Shown here in pieces: positions 23,895-31,500 of a DNA stretch of 64,000 nt. Position numbers and translations under genes: made by a program. Below the pieces are notes generated by a model, which saw only the letters and a program-made list of their open reading frames with translations, had not been told where the DNA came from and made no database searches. The stretch lies in contig NZ_SLWR01000005.1 in NCBI RefSeq assembly GCF_004345665.1, positions 429,288 through 493,287 of the forward strand. The letters run 5' to 3'. Source of the DNA: Kribbella antiqua (GTDB lineage Bacteria > Actinomycetota > Actinomycetes > Propionibacteriales > Kribbellaceae). The first letter of the stretch is position 1; each line of letters opens with the position of its first letter.

Positions 23895-24144
23895 CCTCAC
23901 GCTGACCCCGCGAGACAAGCAGTCCTGGGAAACAAATTTGCACCCACTGACGAAAATGTTCCCGAAAGCCCGCCAACGTGGCTGACTCGGCTAGTTCCTC
24001 GACCGGCGCCGAAACGCCGTACGTGCGCTGCGGAGGTTGTGGCGCCGCCAGGCTCTGTGCCGACGTCGTACTCGCGGTGCGCCACCTGCTTGGGCTCATC
24101 CAGGCGTGGCAGCCCGAGCCGACCAAACAACCACCCCGCCGGAC
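23895..24144. other. Intergenic region without a confident gene
   Basis: Several short frames cross this interval on both strands, but none combines a start, a ribosome binding site and coding-like composition. It separates the convergent MBL and GNAT genes. A CGTACGTGCG palindrome-like string near 24018 is the only visible feature. Confidence 0.4.
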
Positions 24145-24552
24145 TCATGGCCGGTCGAGTAGGAACCAGTAGTTGACGGTGGGGCCTTGGGAGGCCGGCC
24201 CGCCGCCGAGGGCGTCGTACAGGTTGCGGGCTGGGGTGTTGTCAGCGCCGGTGGTGAGGAACATCTTGGTGGCGCCGGCGTCAGCACCTGCGGCCATGAA
24301 GGTTGTCAGCAGTTGGCGGCCTATGCCTTGGCGCCGGTGGGCTTCGTCGACCTCGAGTTGGTGGAGGTAGAGCATGGCGGAGCCGTCGGGGCGGGGTAGG
24401 CGGTAGCCCCAGCACCAACCCGAGATGTCTGAGCCGTTCAGGGCGACGTACGTCATGACGCCTGGTGCGGTTGTGAAGGCCAGGTCGGCGGTGGAGCCCA
24501 TGAACTTCTTCACCGCCTGCTCCAGTAAGGCAGGGTTGGGTACGACGATCAT
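24145..24552 (-). CDS. GNAT acetyltransferase, AAC(3)-I-like layout
   Basis: The 135-residue protein has the acetyl-CoA loop EAHRRQGIGRQLL at about 74-86, preceded by the strand YLHQLEVD and followed by NTPARNLYDALGG. The order of motifs and small size recall the AAC(3)-I group of aminoglycoside acetyltransferases, but the resemblance is general and no resistance function is claimed. Its ATG at 24552 overlaps the stop of the next upstream GNAT gene (ATGA at 24549-24552), so the two acetyltransferases are co-translated. Confidence 0.82.
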   Translation of the reverse strand: MIVVPNPALLEQAVKKFMGSTADLAFTTAPGVMTYVALNGSDISGWCWGYRLPRPDGSAMLYLHQLEVDEAHRRQGIGRQLLTTFMAAGADAGATKMFLTTGADNTPARNLYDALGGGPASQGPTVNYWFLLDRP

Positions 24553-25073
24553 GTGGGTTGGATGCGGTAGAGGACGCTGGGGCGGAGGGGGCCTTCGGGG
24601 GCGGTGGGGTCGTCGAACTTGTCGGTCAGGGTCATGCCGAGGCGGCGCATGACGGCTTGGGAGCGGACGTTGGTCGCGGTGGTGATGGCGAGGATCTCGG
24701 GCAGCTTCAGCGTTTCGAAGCCGAAGGTCAGGGTGGCGCGGGCGGCCTCCGTCGCGTAGCCGTGGCCCCAGGATGAGCGGGCGAGGCGCCAGCCGATCTC
24801 CACGCCGGTGAACGGCATCTCCTCGTCCACCGGATCCAGTCCCGCGAAGCCGACGAACTCACCCGTCGCCGCGACCTCGACGGCGCACCAGCCGAACCCG
24901 CGCTCGTCGAACTCGGCCTCGAAGGCCGCGACCGACGCATCCGACTGTTCCCGAGTCATCACCTCACCCAGATGCTCCCGCACCTCAGGATCCGCGTTCA
25001 TCGCCGCCCAAGGCTCCAGATCCGACTCCCGCCACCGCCGCAGCACCAGCCGCTCAGTCCGCAACTCACCCAT
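24549..25073 (-). CDS. RimJ/RimL-type GNAT acetyltransferase
   Basis: This 174-residue protein starts with TERLVLRRWRESDLEPW, the RimJ/RimL signature, and has IGWRLARSSWGHGYATEAAR (acetyl-CoA binding) at about 92-111 and NVRSQAVMRRLGM near the C-terminus. Such enzymes acetylate protein N-termini or small molecules; the substrate cannot be assigned. It is translationally coupled to the downstream GNAT gene. Start ATG 25073. Confidence 0.88.
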   Translation of the reverse strand: MGELRTERLVLRRWRESDLEPWAAMNADPEVREHLGEVMTREQSDASVAAFEAEFDERGFGWCAVEVAATGEFVGFAGLDPVDEEMPFTGVEIGWRLARSSWGHGYATEAARATLTFGFETLKLPEILAITTATNVRSQAVMRRLGMTLTDKFDDPTAPEGPLRPSVLYRIQPT

Positions 25074-25099
25074 CCCCGCAACCTACTCAGCCGTGCAAC

Positions 25100-25723
25100 T
25101 CAAATACCTTCCCCAGGAGTCCAGTACGTCGTACGCGCCCACAACTCAGCCGCCTCGAACAACACGACCGTCGCCGGCTGCTTGATCTGCCCGTAGCCGA
25201 AGAGGTCCGGCACGCTCTCCGACAGCCTGGTCTTGAAAGCCCCCCACGCGTCACGCACCGTCTCGTTGGCCCGGAGGAAGTCGCGGAACAGCAGCATGCG
25301 CCGGGCGTTCGGCGTCCCGACCGCCCGCACGTGGATGTTGCAGGACCGCCCACCCACCGGCGGCGCGAAGACCAGCTTGGCGTACGGCGTCCCGTCGTAC
25401 GTGTCATCGCGATTCCACGACTCCGGCCGGCAACGGAACCCGATCGTCCCGAGCGCCGCCACGAGTTCGTCCTCGTCAAGCACCGGCACGATCACCTGGA
25501 TGTCGATGCAGTCCTTTGCCGGCAGCCCGGGGACTGACGTCGACCCGACGTGATCGATCCGCACGGCAGCCGGCCCCAGCGCACCCCGAAGCAACTCGGC
25601 GATTCGGTCGAAATCGGCGGGCCACTGCGGTTGGTACTCCAAGACCTCGAGTTTGCGTTCCAACTCGTCAGGAAACGGCACAGCGGAAAAATCTACCAAG
25701 GCGACGCAGGGCTGGTCGTACAC
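25100..25723 (-). CDS. GrpB/UPF0157-family nucleotidyltransferase-fold protein
   Basis: The 207-residue product contains the GrpB marks: VLEYQPQWPADFDRIAELL, IDHVGSTSVPGLPAKDCIDI (nucleotidyltransferase-like GS motif and acidic pair) at about 57-76, then CNIHVR and FRDFLRAN. The family has a minimal nucleotidyltransferase fold; its substrates are poorly known. It lies 26 bp upstream of the RimJ-type gene in the same direction, so it probably heads a three-gene unit. Confidence 0.85.
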   Translation of the reverse strand: MYDQPCVALVDFSAVPFPDELERKLEVLEYQPQWPADFDRIAELLRGALGPAAVRIDHVGSTSVPGLPAKDCIDIQVIVPVLDEDELVAALGTIGFRCRPESWNRDDTYDGTPYAKLVFAPPVGGRSCNIHVRAVGTPNARRMLLFRDFLRANETVRDAWGAFKTRLSESVPDLFGYGQIKQPATVVLFEAAELWARTTYWTPGEGI

Positions 25724-25843
25724 TTAGCGGCAGTGACTGGTTTCTGAGGGACGCACGCGTCACCGTGGCGGCTTGGCCGGCCGCGGCGATGGGGTGCGTC
25801 GTGCATCGATTCCGTTTGATCGACGCGACCTCAGGAGCCACTC

Positions 25844-26806
25844 TTGCTCGACCTGGGCATCTCCGTTCACGACCATTTGATTCTGCGCACCGTTGAAGGT
25901 GCGGTTGATCTGCTGTACGACGAACTCCGCACAACCGAGGCGGGCACGCCGCTGCGTCCGCTGGCGTCGTCCGTCAGCTGCCGGATCAACGGCTCACTGC
26001 AAGCGATCTACAACTGTTCGCTGTATTCGACCGCCGCGATACCCCTCGCCGGAAACCCAACAGACAAAGGCTTTCTCGAGCCGCTGCACAGGTCCTCAGC
26101 CCTGGGTGTACTCGCGGCCATCCAAGGCCCAGTGGTATTCAGATCCACGCAGGAGCTCATCCCCAGAGTCACCACCGAACTCGGCTGGCGAAACGATCCC
26201 GGCGGATGGAATGTGAACATCACCGAAGAAGACAACGGCTGGGTGGCCGAGATCGGGCCGCTCTACTGGACCCAGCGGTTCGGACGCCTGGAACGGTTGC
26301 CGTGGTCAACCAACCCGGTGGTTGCCGAGGTCGTCGTACGGCTGGCGAAGATCCGCGCGAACCATCGCGTCCTCGACCCGTTCTGCGGCTCCGGAACACT
26401 CTTGCTGGCGGCCCGACGCCAGACCGACGACATCATCGGATCGGATCACGCATCGGTGGCGATCGCCCGCCGAAACGGGCTGTCCCACCTGTCCATCGGC
26501 AAAGCCGAGGAGCTCCAGCAGCCGGACCGCAGCATCGATCGCGTGATCGCCAACCTCCCCTTCGGCAAACGCGTCGGCTCGCACCAGGACAACGTCAGGC
26601 TCTACCCGGCCGCCCTCGCCGAGATAGCGCGCGTACTCACCGACGACGGCCGCGCGGTCCTCCTCACCGAAGACAAACGCCTCCTCAGAGACGCTGTCGC
26701 CCACACCAAAGGCCTGAAGATCGCGAAAGAGCGTGTACTGCGCTTCAACGGCGCCACCCCTACAGCCTTCATCATCCTGAGAACAGCAGCGCGGCGGTTC
26801 AAGTAG
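25844..26806 (+). CDS. THUMP/UPF0020-type RNA methyltransferase
   Basis: TTG 25844 is supported by AGGAG at 25833-25837, six bases upstream. The 320-residue protein has a THUMP-like N-terminal half. A Rossmann methyltransferase domain follows with VLDPFCGSGTLLLAA at about 177-191 (SAM-binding motif I) and NLPFG near 232, the NPPY-type catalytic motif of N2-guanine methyltransferases. It probably methylates guanine in tRNA or rRNA, as in the Trm14/RlmL group. No neighbour hints at a specific RNA. Confidence 0.85.
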   Translation: MLDLGISVHDHLILRTVEGAVDLLYDELRTTEAGTPLRPLASSVSCRINGSLQAIYNCSLYSTAAIPLAGNPTDKGFLEPLHRSSALGVLAAIQGPVVFRSTQELIPRVTTELGWRNDPGGWNVNITEEDNGWVAEIGPLYWTQRFGRLERLPWSTNPVVAEVVVRLAKIRANHRVLDPFCGSGTLLLAARRQTDDIIGSDHASVAIARRNGLSHLSIGKAEELQQPDRSIDRVIANLPFGKRVGSHQDNVRLYPAALAEIARVLTDDGRAVLLTEDKRLLRDAVAHTKGLKIAKERVLRFNGATPTAFIILRTAARRFK

Positions 26807-26848
26807 CTCCGCAGTGCCCACCGGCGAGAATGAGCACTGCGCAGCCGC

Positions 26849-27715
26849 CTAGTTGGCTTCCTTGGTTGCCCAGTAGTGCCATTGGGGGGAAGCGACTGGG
26901 GAGCGGGTCAGGCCGTCCGGCCAAGTGGCCGGGAGGTCGTGACTCCGCGCCGCGTAGAGAATCACCTCCGATGCGGTCCGGTCGCCGCGGACGGCGACGC
27001 GGGCAGCGGTCTCGGCGCGCATGTCGGACAGGTAGTGGATGGCCGGCAGGAACTCCGCGCTCAGCCGCGGGCTGAGCCGGCCGACCGGTTCGTCGTCCAG
27101 TTTGACCTCCACCACGATCCGGTGCCGGTCCTGGATGCCGTCCTCCTCCTCGACCGCATGCATGGTCGCGTACGCCCAGCACTCGCCCTCCGCCCGGAAG
27201 AACGGTGCCAGTACGTCGGGATGCACTTCACTGCCCGGTACGACGATGCCGCTGCCAGGCGGCAACAGGTGATAGCTGCCTGGCGGGGGCAGATTCACCG
27301 GCACCAGCATGTGCGGCTGCCCGAGCGCCACCGCCACGCTGGCATGGAACTCGGTGCCCTGCTTGCCCTTGCCTTCCCAGTCCGCCGGTTCCCACTCACT
27401 GACCCACAGGTGGCACGGCACCTGCGGTTGCAGGCCTTGTGCCACCAGTTCTGACAGCACCGGGTGGTACCGGTGCGCGTCGTCCCTCGGCAAATAGCCG
27501 ACAACCTTCCCCTGCACCCGTACGGCGATCGATCGGGGGTCGAAACGGTTGTGCGGTTCCGGGACGAGGTCCGCCTCGGTGTCCAAGTCTGCGCCACGCG
27601 CTGGGATCGGGTCCGGAAACAGGCTTCGGATCGCCTGCTCGTGCGGAGCCTCCCGCACGACCTCCTGACCACACCACAGGGCGTCTCCCCACAGACTGAA
27701 CGGAATCAGTTCCAT
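26849..27715 (-). CDS. Stand-alone HIRAN-domain protein
   Basis: ATG 27715 has GGAGG upstream and is preferred to an earlier frame start at 27829. The 288-residue protein has a HIRAN-like core at about 45-100, with LVPEPHNRFDPRSIAV and GKVVGYLPRDDAHRYHPVL. The C-terminal half includes RIVVEVKLDDEPVGRLSPRL and another strand-rich section that may be a second HIRAN-like or OB-like repeat. HIRAN domains recognise damaged or stalled-fork 3' DNA ends, usually attached to helicases. Here there is no helicase, so it may act as an adaptor. It is divergent from ilvA. Confidence 0.78.
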   Translation of the reverse strand: MELIPFSLWGDALWCGQEVVREAPHEQAIRSLFPDPIPARGADLDTEADLVPEPHNRFDPRSIAVRVQGKVVGYLPRDDAHRYHPVLSELVAQGLQPQVPCHLWVSEWEPADWEGKGKQGTEFHASVAVALGQPHMLVPVNLPPPGSYHLLPPGSGIVVPGSEVHPDVLAPFFRAEGECWAYATMHAVEEEDGIQDRHRIVVEVKLDDEPVGRLSPRLSAEFLPAIHYLSDMRAETAARVAVRGDRTASEVILYAARSHDLPATWPDGLTRSPVASPQWHYWATKEAN

Positions 27716-27945
27716 CCTGCCCTCCAGTCCCCGTTGACCGGCTTTACTCGGCTCATCCCGGCCAGGGCCCTGGCCGTTACACCGAGTGAGCGTATGAAAA
27801 CTAGACTGCCCAGTGAAGAGCCGTTTCACGCATGGTGCAAGAGTCTGATGCGCAAAGGTATCCGTTGGTCCGTAGTGTGGACGACGGTCGTCTTGTGCAG
27901 CGAGCGAAACGGGCAGAATCGTGCAAATGCACGGGAAGGAAGCTC

Positions 27946-29238
27946 ATGCAGGGCAGTAGTTCAGTCGCTCGATCGACCATCGGCACGGACCGGAATCCTG
28001 TCGATGCGGAGGCTGTCGAGGCCGCGGTCAAGCGGCTCGACGGCGTCGCGGTGCGTACACCGTTGCAGCGCAACCTCCGCCTCTCCGAGCGCACCGGCGC
28101 CCAGGTCTGGCTGAAGCGGGAAGACCTGCAGATCGGCCGTTCCTACAAGCTCCGCGGCGCCTACAACCTGATCGCCCAACTCGACGACGCGGCGAAGGCA
28201 GCCGGTGTCGTCTGTGCCAGTGCGGGCAACCACGGCCAGGGCCTCGCCTACTCGTGCCACATCCTCGGCGTCCACGGCAAGGTCTACGTTCCCCGTACGA
28301 CGCCCCGCCAGAAGCGTGACCGGATCGCGGCCCTGGGTGGCAAGCAGATCCAGGTCATCATCACCGGTGACACGTACGACGACGCCGCCGCGGCCGCGCA
28401 AGCGGAGGTCGAGGCCACCGGGGCGACGATGGTGCCCGCGTTCGACGACCCGAGAACCGTCGCCGGCCAAGGGACTGTGGCGGTCGAGCTGGTCGACCAG
28501 CTCGGCCAGGCGCCCGACGTACTGGTGGTTCCCGTCGGTGGTGGCGGTCTGATCGCGGGAGTCGCGACCTGGCTGGCCGGACGGCATCCCGGCGTACGCA
28601 TCGTCGGCGTGGAGCCGGCCGGAGCCGCGAGTATGGCGGCTGCACTGGAGGCGGGTGAACCGGTCACGCTGCCGCATCTGGACAGCTTTGTGGACGGTGC
28701 CGCCGTACGGCGGGTCGGCGACGTGACGCTGCCGTTGGTCGCGGCGACCGGGGTCGAGATGATGTCCGTCCCGGAGGGCCTGGTGTGCAGCGAAATGCTG
28801 GAGCTGTACCAGACCGACGGCCTGATCGCCGAGCCCGCGGGCGCGCTGTCGACAGGTGCCCTGGGCAACGGTTTGGACGTACGGCCGGGCGAGACCGTGG
28901 TCTGCCTGCTGTCCGGCGGGAACAACGACGTCAGCCGGTACGGCGAGATCCTCGAGCGGTCATTGGTGTACGAGGGTCTGAAGCACTACTTCCTGGTGAC
29001 CTTCCCGCAGGAGCCCGGTGCGCTGCGGGCGTTCCTGGACGAGGCGCTCGGGCCGGACGACGACATCACCCTGTTCGAGTACGTGAAACGCAACAACCGC
29101 GAGACCGGCGTCGCCCTGGTCGGCATCGAGATCAGCCGGCCCGGCGACCTCGACGGACTGCTGACCCGGATGGAGGCTGCACCCCTCGACATCGAACGCA
29201 TCAACCCGAACTCCCCCGAGTTCCGCTACCTGATCTGA
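27946..29238 (+). CDS. ilvA: Threonine ammonia-lyase (threonine deaminase)
   Basis: The PLP enzyme converts threonine to 2-oxobutyrate and ammonia for isoleucine synthesis. ATG 27946 follows GGAAGGA. The 430-residue product has the PLP lysine K68 in RSYKLRGAYN, the SAGNHGQGLAY motif, and the phosphate cradle VGGGGLIAG. A single ACT-like regulatory domain follows from about residue 340 (LKHYFLVTFPQEPGALRAFL), as in the short corynebacterial-type enzyme; the two-domain form is about 510 residues. Feedback inhibition by isoleucine is expected from the family. Confidence 0.94.
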   Translation: MQGSSSVARSTIGTDRNPVDAEAVEAAVKRLDGVAVRTPLQRNLRLSERTGAQVWLKREDLQIGRSYKLRGAYNLIAQLDDAAKAAGVVCASAGNHGQGLAYSCHILGVHGKVYVPRTTPRQKRDRIAALGGKQIQVIITGDTYDDAAAAAQAEVEATGATMVPAFDDPRTVAGQGTVAVELVDQLGQAPDVLVVPVGGGGLIAGVATWLAGRHPGVRIVGVEPAGAASMAAALEAGEPVTLPHLDSFVDGAAVRRVGDVTLPLVAATGVEMMSVPEGLVCSEMLELYQTDGLIAEPAGALSTGALGNGLDVRPGETVVCLLSGGNNDVSRYGEILERSLVYEGLKHYFLVTFPQEPGALRAFLDEALGPDDDITLFEYVKRNNRETGVALVGIEISRPGDLDGLLTRMEAAPLDIERINPNSPEFRYLI

Positions 29239-29328
29239 ACGCACTGGTCCCGCCGGAGGGGTCTGGGCCACCTGCTTCCGGTCAGGTGCCGTCGTCAACC
29301 CCGTTGCGCTCCGGCGGGATCAGTGCGT
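29239..29328. repeat. 90-bp structure with 20-bp imperfect terminal inverted repeats
   Basis: ACGCACTGGTCCCGCCGGAG (29239-29258) and its complement at 29309-29328 differ at a single position (a G-T pair in RNA). The 50-nt centre contains its own CACCTG/CAGGTG hairpin. It starts on the first base after the ilvA stop and ends eight bases before the convergent gene, so it may be a bidirectional terminator. A small MITE-like element is an alternative. Confidence 0.6.
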
Positions 29329-29335
29329 CTGTGAG

Positions 29336-29611
29336 TCAGTGCTTCGAATGCTTCGGGTGGTGCTTTCCCTCGCGGCCTTCCGGTTGCTTGGCCTGCTTGC
29401 GCGGATCGTCAGGATGGTGCCCGTCAGCCCAGTGCTCTCCGAGAGGTCGCTCGTCGGTCGCAGGGAGCACTTGGTCCTGCTCGTAGGGCTCCTGCTGGTC
29501 CTGCACCTCCTGGGCCTTCGACGACTTGTGCGAAGCCCCGGCGACCAGCGCCACCACGATGACCAGGACCGCCAGTGCGACGACGATCCACACGACGGTC
29601 ATGCCGCCCAT
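29336..29611 (-). CDS. Small single-pass membrane protein
   Basis: The 91-residue product begins with a membrane helix (VVWIVVALAVLVIVVALVAG). It continues with a polar, Gln/Glu/His/Lys-rich cytoplasmic or exported tail that ends in a histidine/lysine-rich cluster (KHHPKHSKH). No family was recognised. Starts at ATG 29611 or 29602 are possible. It is convergent with ilvA and stands alone. Confidence 0.7.
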   Translation of the reverse strand: MGGMTVVWIVVALAVLVIVVALVAGASHKSSKAQEVQDQQEPYEQDQVLPATDERPLGEHWADGHHPDDPRKQAKQPEGREGKHHPKHSKH

Positions 29612-29776
29612 CGCTCCTCCTCGGCTCGATACTGGAGCCCCTGTACCCCGCCGCTCCGAGGCCTAACGTGCCGCGAAGTGGTAGGCGCCGGCGGCAATCG
29701 TCAGTACGACGGGCCCGCCCTCGTCCCGCACCGGACCGAGCCGCGTGGCCGGCCTGCGGGGGAGGTGGGATGACGC

Positions 29777-30070
29777 TTAGACCAGGCCGCGGCGGGCAGC
29801 CCAGACGATTGCTTCGATGGCGGTGCCGAAGCCGAGGCGGTCGCAGACCGTCCGGGTACGGCGGCGGACGGTACGCTCGGACAGATCGAGCCGGCGGGCC
29901 ACGGAGTCCACCGGCAGCCCGGTAGCGAGCAGCCGGAGCAGTTGCAGGTCGTCGTGACTGATCTCACGCGGCGGCGTCACCCGGCGAGACGCCGTTGACA
30001 TGCGACGCGCGTGCAGATCGATCGGCGCTCCAGGAGCGACCGGTGGGATTTCCTGTGGGAGGGCGGTCAT
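29777..30070 (-). CDS. Short LuxR-type helix-turn-helix protein at the end of the rhamnose operon
   Basis: ATG 30070 lies six bases after the rhamnulokinase stop, so it is probably the last gene of the operon. The 97-residue product is a disordered N-terminal tail of about 30 residues followed by a LuxR-family HTH: ISHDDLQLLRLLATGLPVDS, then VARRLDLSERTVRRRTRTV and a recognition-type C-terminal helix. There is no receiver or ligand domain. Such HTH-only proteins may act as accessory regulators of neighbouring genes. The link to rhamnose is by position only. Confidence 0.78.
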   Translation of the reverse strand: MTALPQEIPPVAPGAPIDLHARRMSTASRRVTPPREISHDDLQLLRLLATGLPVDSVARRLDLSERTVRRRTRTVCDRLGFGTAIEAIVWAARRGLV

Positions 30071-30075
30071 GCGGA

Positions 30076-31500
30076 TCACCTGATTCCGAAGAGCCGGGAC
30101 TCGGCGGCGTCCCAGTCGGCCGGTTTTCCCTGCGGCTGGTAGCGCCGCAGTTGATGGGTGGAGCGGACCAGTGCGCGCATCGCGCCCAGGTCGGGCAACG
30201 GCTCGCCCAACGCGCGAGCCTGGACAAGAACGTTGCCTAGCGCGGATGCCTCGACCGGACCGGCCAGCACCGGCAGTCCGCACGCGTCGGCGGTCAACTG
30301 GCAGAGCAGCTCGTTCTGCGAGCCGCCGCCGATAACGTGCAGCACGTCGACCGGGCGATCCGCGATGGTCTGCGCCTGCCGCAGCGTCCGGCGGTACGCC
30401 AGCGCGAGACTCTCGAGCACACAGCGGACCGTGGCGGCCTGCGACCGCGGTGGCTCCTGACCGGTCGCACGGCAGTGCTCTTCGATCCGCCGCGGCATGT
30501 TGCCAGGAGCAAGGAATTCCGGAGCATCCGGATCAATCAGTACGGCGAACGGCGGTGCGTCGGCGGCGGCACGCAGCAACCCCGGCAGGTCGTCGGAACC
30601 CCAGACCCGCTGACACTCCTGCAGAATCCACAACCCCATCACATTCCGCAGGAACCGGATCCGCCCGTCGACTCCACCTTCATTGGTGAAGTTGGCCTCC
30701 CGAGCCTCGGCGCTCAGCACAGGCTCTTCAAGCTCCAACCCAACCAACGACCACGTCCCGCTCGAGATATAAGCAAACCGCTCATCCCCCGCCGGCACCG
30801 CAACCACAGAAGAAGCCGTGTCATGCGACCCCACGGCAATCACCGGTGTGCCAGCAGCCAGCCCAGTCTCTTCAGGAAGCACCGTTCCGATGACATCTCC
30901 GGGCTCCCGCAACTCAGGCAGGACCTTTATCGGTACACCCACCCGCTGGGCCAGCTCCGAGCTCCACGCCCGCGCGCGTACGTCGTACAACTGCGTGGTG
31001 GAGGCGTTGGTCCGCTCAGCTCCTACCTGGCCGGTGAGCCAGTAGCCGAGCAGGTCGGGGATCATCAGCAGTGTCTCCGCCTGCTCGAGCAGTCCCTCGG
31101 CAGCCAGCTGATAGATGGTGTTGAACGGGAGTTGCTGGAGGCCGGTGATGGCGTAGAGGTCTTCGGCTGACACCGACTCCAGGACGCGTTCCATGACGCC
31201 GTCTGTGCGGGAGTCGCGGTAGTGGATGGGGTTGCCGAGGAGGCGACCAGCAGCGTCCAGGAGGCCGTAGTCGACTGCCCAGGAGTCGATGCCGATGGAA
31301 TCGAGAGGCCCAGCTTGAGCGAGGCCGTCGAGCATTGAGCGGTAGAGGTGGAGGACGTCCCAGTGCAGGGTGTTCCCCAGCCGGACCGGGCCGTTCCAGA
31401 AGCGGTGGATCTCGGCCAGCTCCAGCGTGTCCGCGCCGACTGTGCCCAGCATGACGCGGCCGCTGGACGCACCGAGGTCTACCGCTGCGACTCGTTTCAT
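30076..31500 (-). CDS. rhaB: L-rhamnulokinase
   Basis: RhaB phosphorylates L-rhamnulose to L-rhamnulose 1-phosphate with ATP. The 474-residue protein has the FGGY-kinase fold: VAAVDLGASSGRVMLG at the N-terminus (first phosphate loop), DSWAVDYGLLD near 72-82, GSHDTASSV and YISSGTWSLVGLE in the second domain, and HVIGGGSQNELLCQ (adenosine site) near 390. The length is typical of RhaB. Its ATG overlaps the stop of the isomerase-family gene upstream (31497-31500). Confidence 0.94.
   Translation of the reverse strand: MKRVAAVDLGASSGRVMLGTVGADTLELAEIHRFWNGPVRLGNTLHWDVLHLYRSMLDGLAQAGPLDSIGIDSWAVDYGLLDAAGRLLGNPIHYRDSRTDGVMERVLESVSAEDLYAITGLQQLPFNTIYQLAAEGLLEQAETLLMIPDLLGYWLTGQVGAERTNASTTQLYDVRARAWSSELAQRVGVPIKVLPELREPGDVIGTVLPEETGLAAGTPVIAVGSHDTASSVVAVPAGDERFAYISSGTWSLVGLELEEPVLSAEAREANFTNEGGVDGRIRFLRNVMGLWILQECQRVWGSDDLPGLLRAAADAPPFAVLIDPDAPEFLAPGNMPRRIEEHCRATGQEPPRSQAATVRCVLESLALAYRRTLRQAQTIADRPVDVLHVIGGGSQNELLCQLTADACGLPVLAGPVEASALGNVLVQARALGEPLPDLGAMRALVRSTHQLRRYQPQGKPADWDAAESRLFGIR

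Noticed and set aside
23978..24172. Short rightward frame with a CGGC-type cysteine pair
   Set aside because: No RBS, and it runs into the opposing GNAT gene; not distinguishable from chance.
24145..24552. Call as an aminoglycoside resistance gene
   Set aside because: Only the general GNAT layout resembles AAC(3)-I; resistance cannot be claimed from this.
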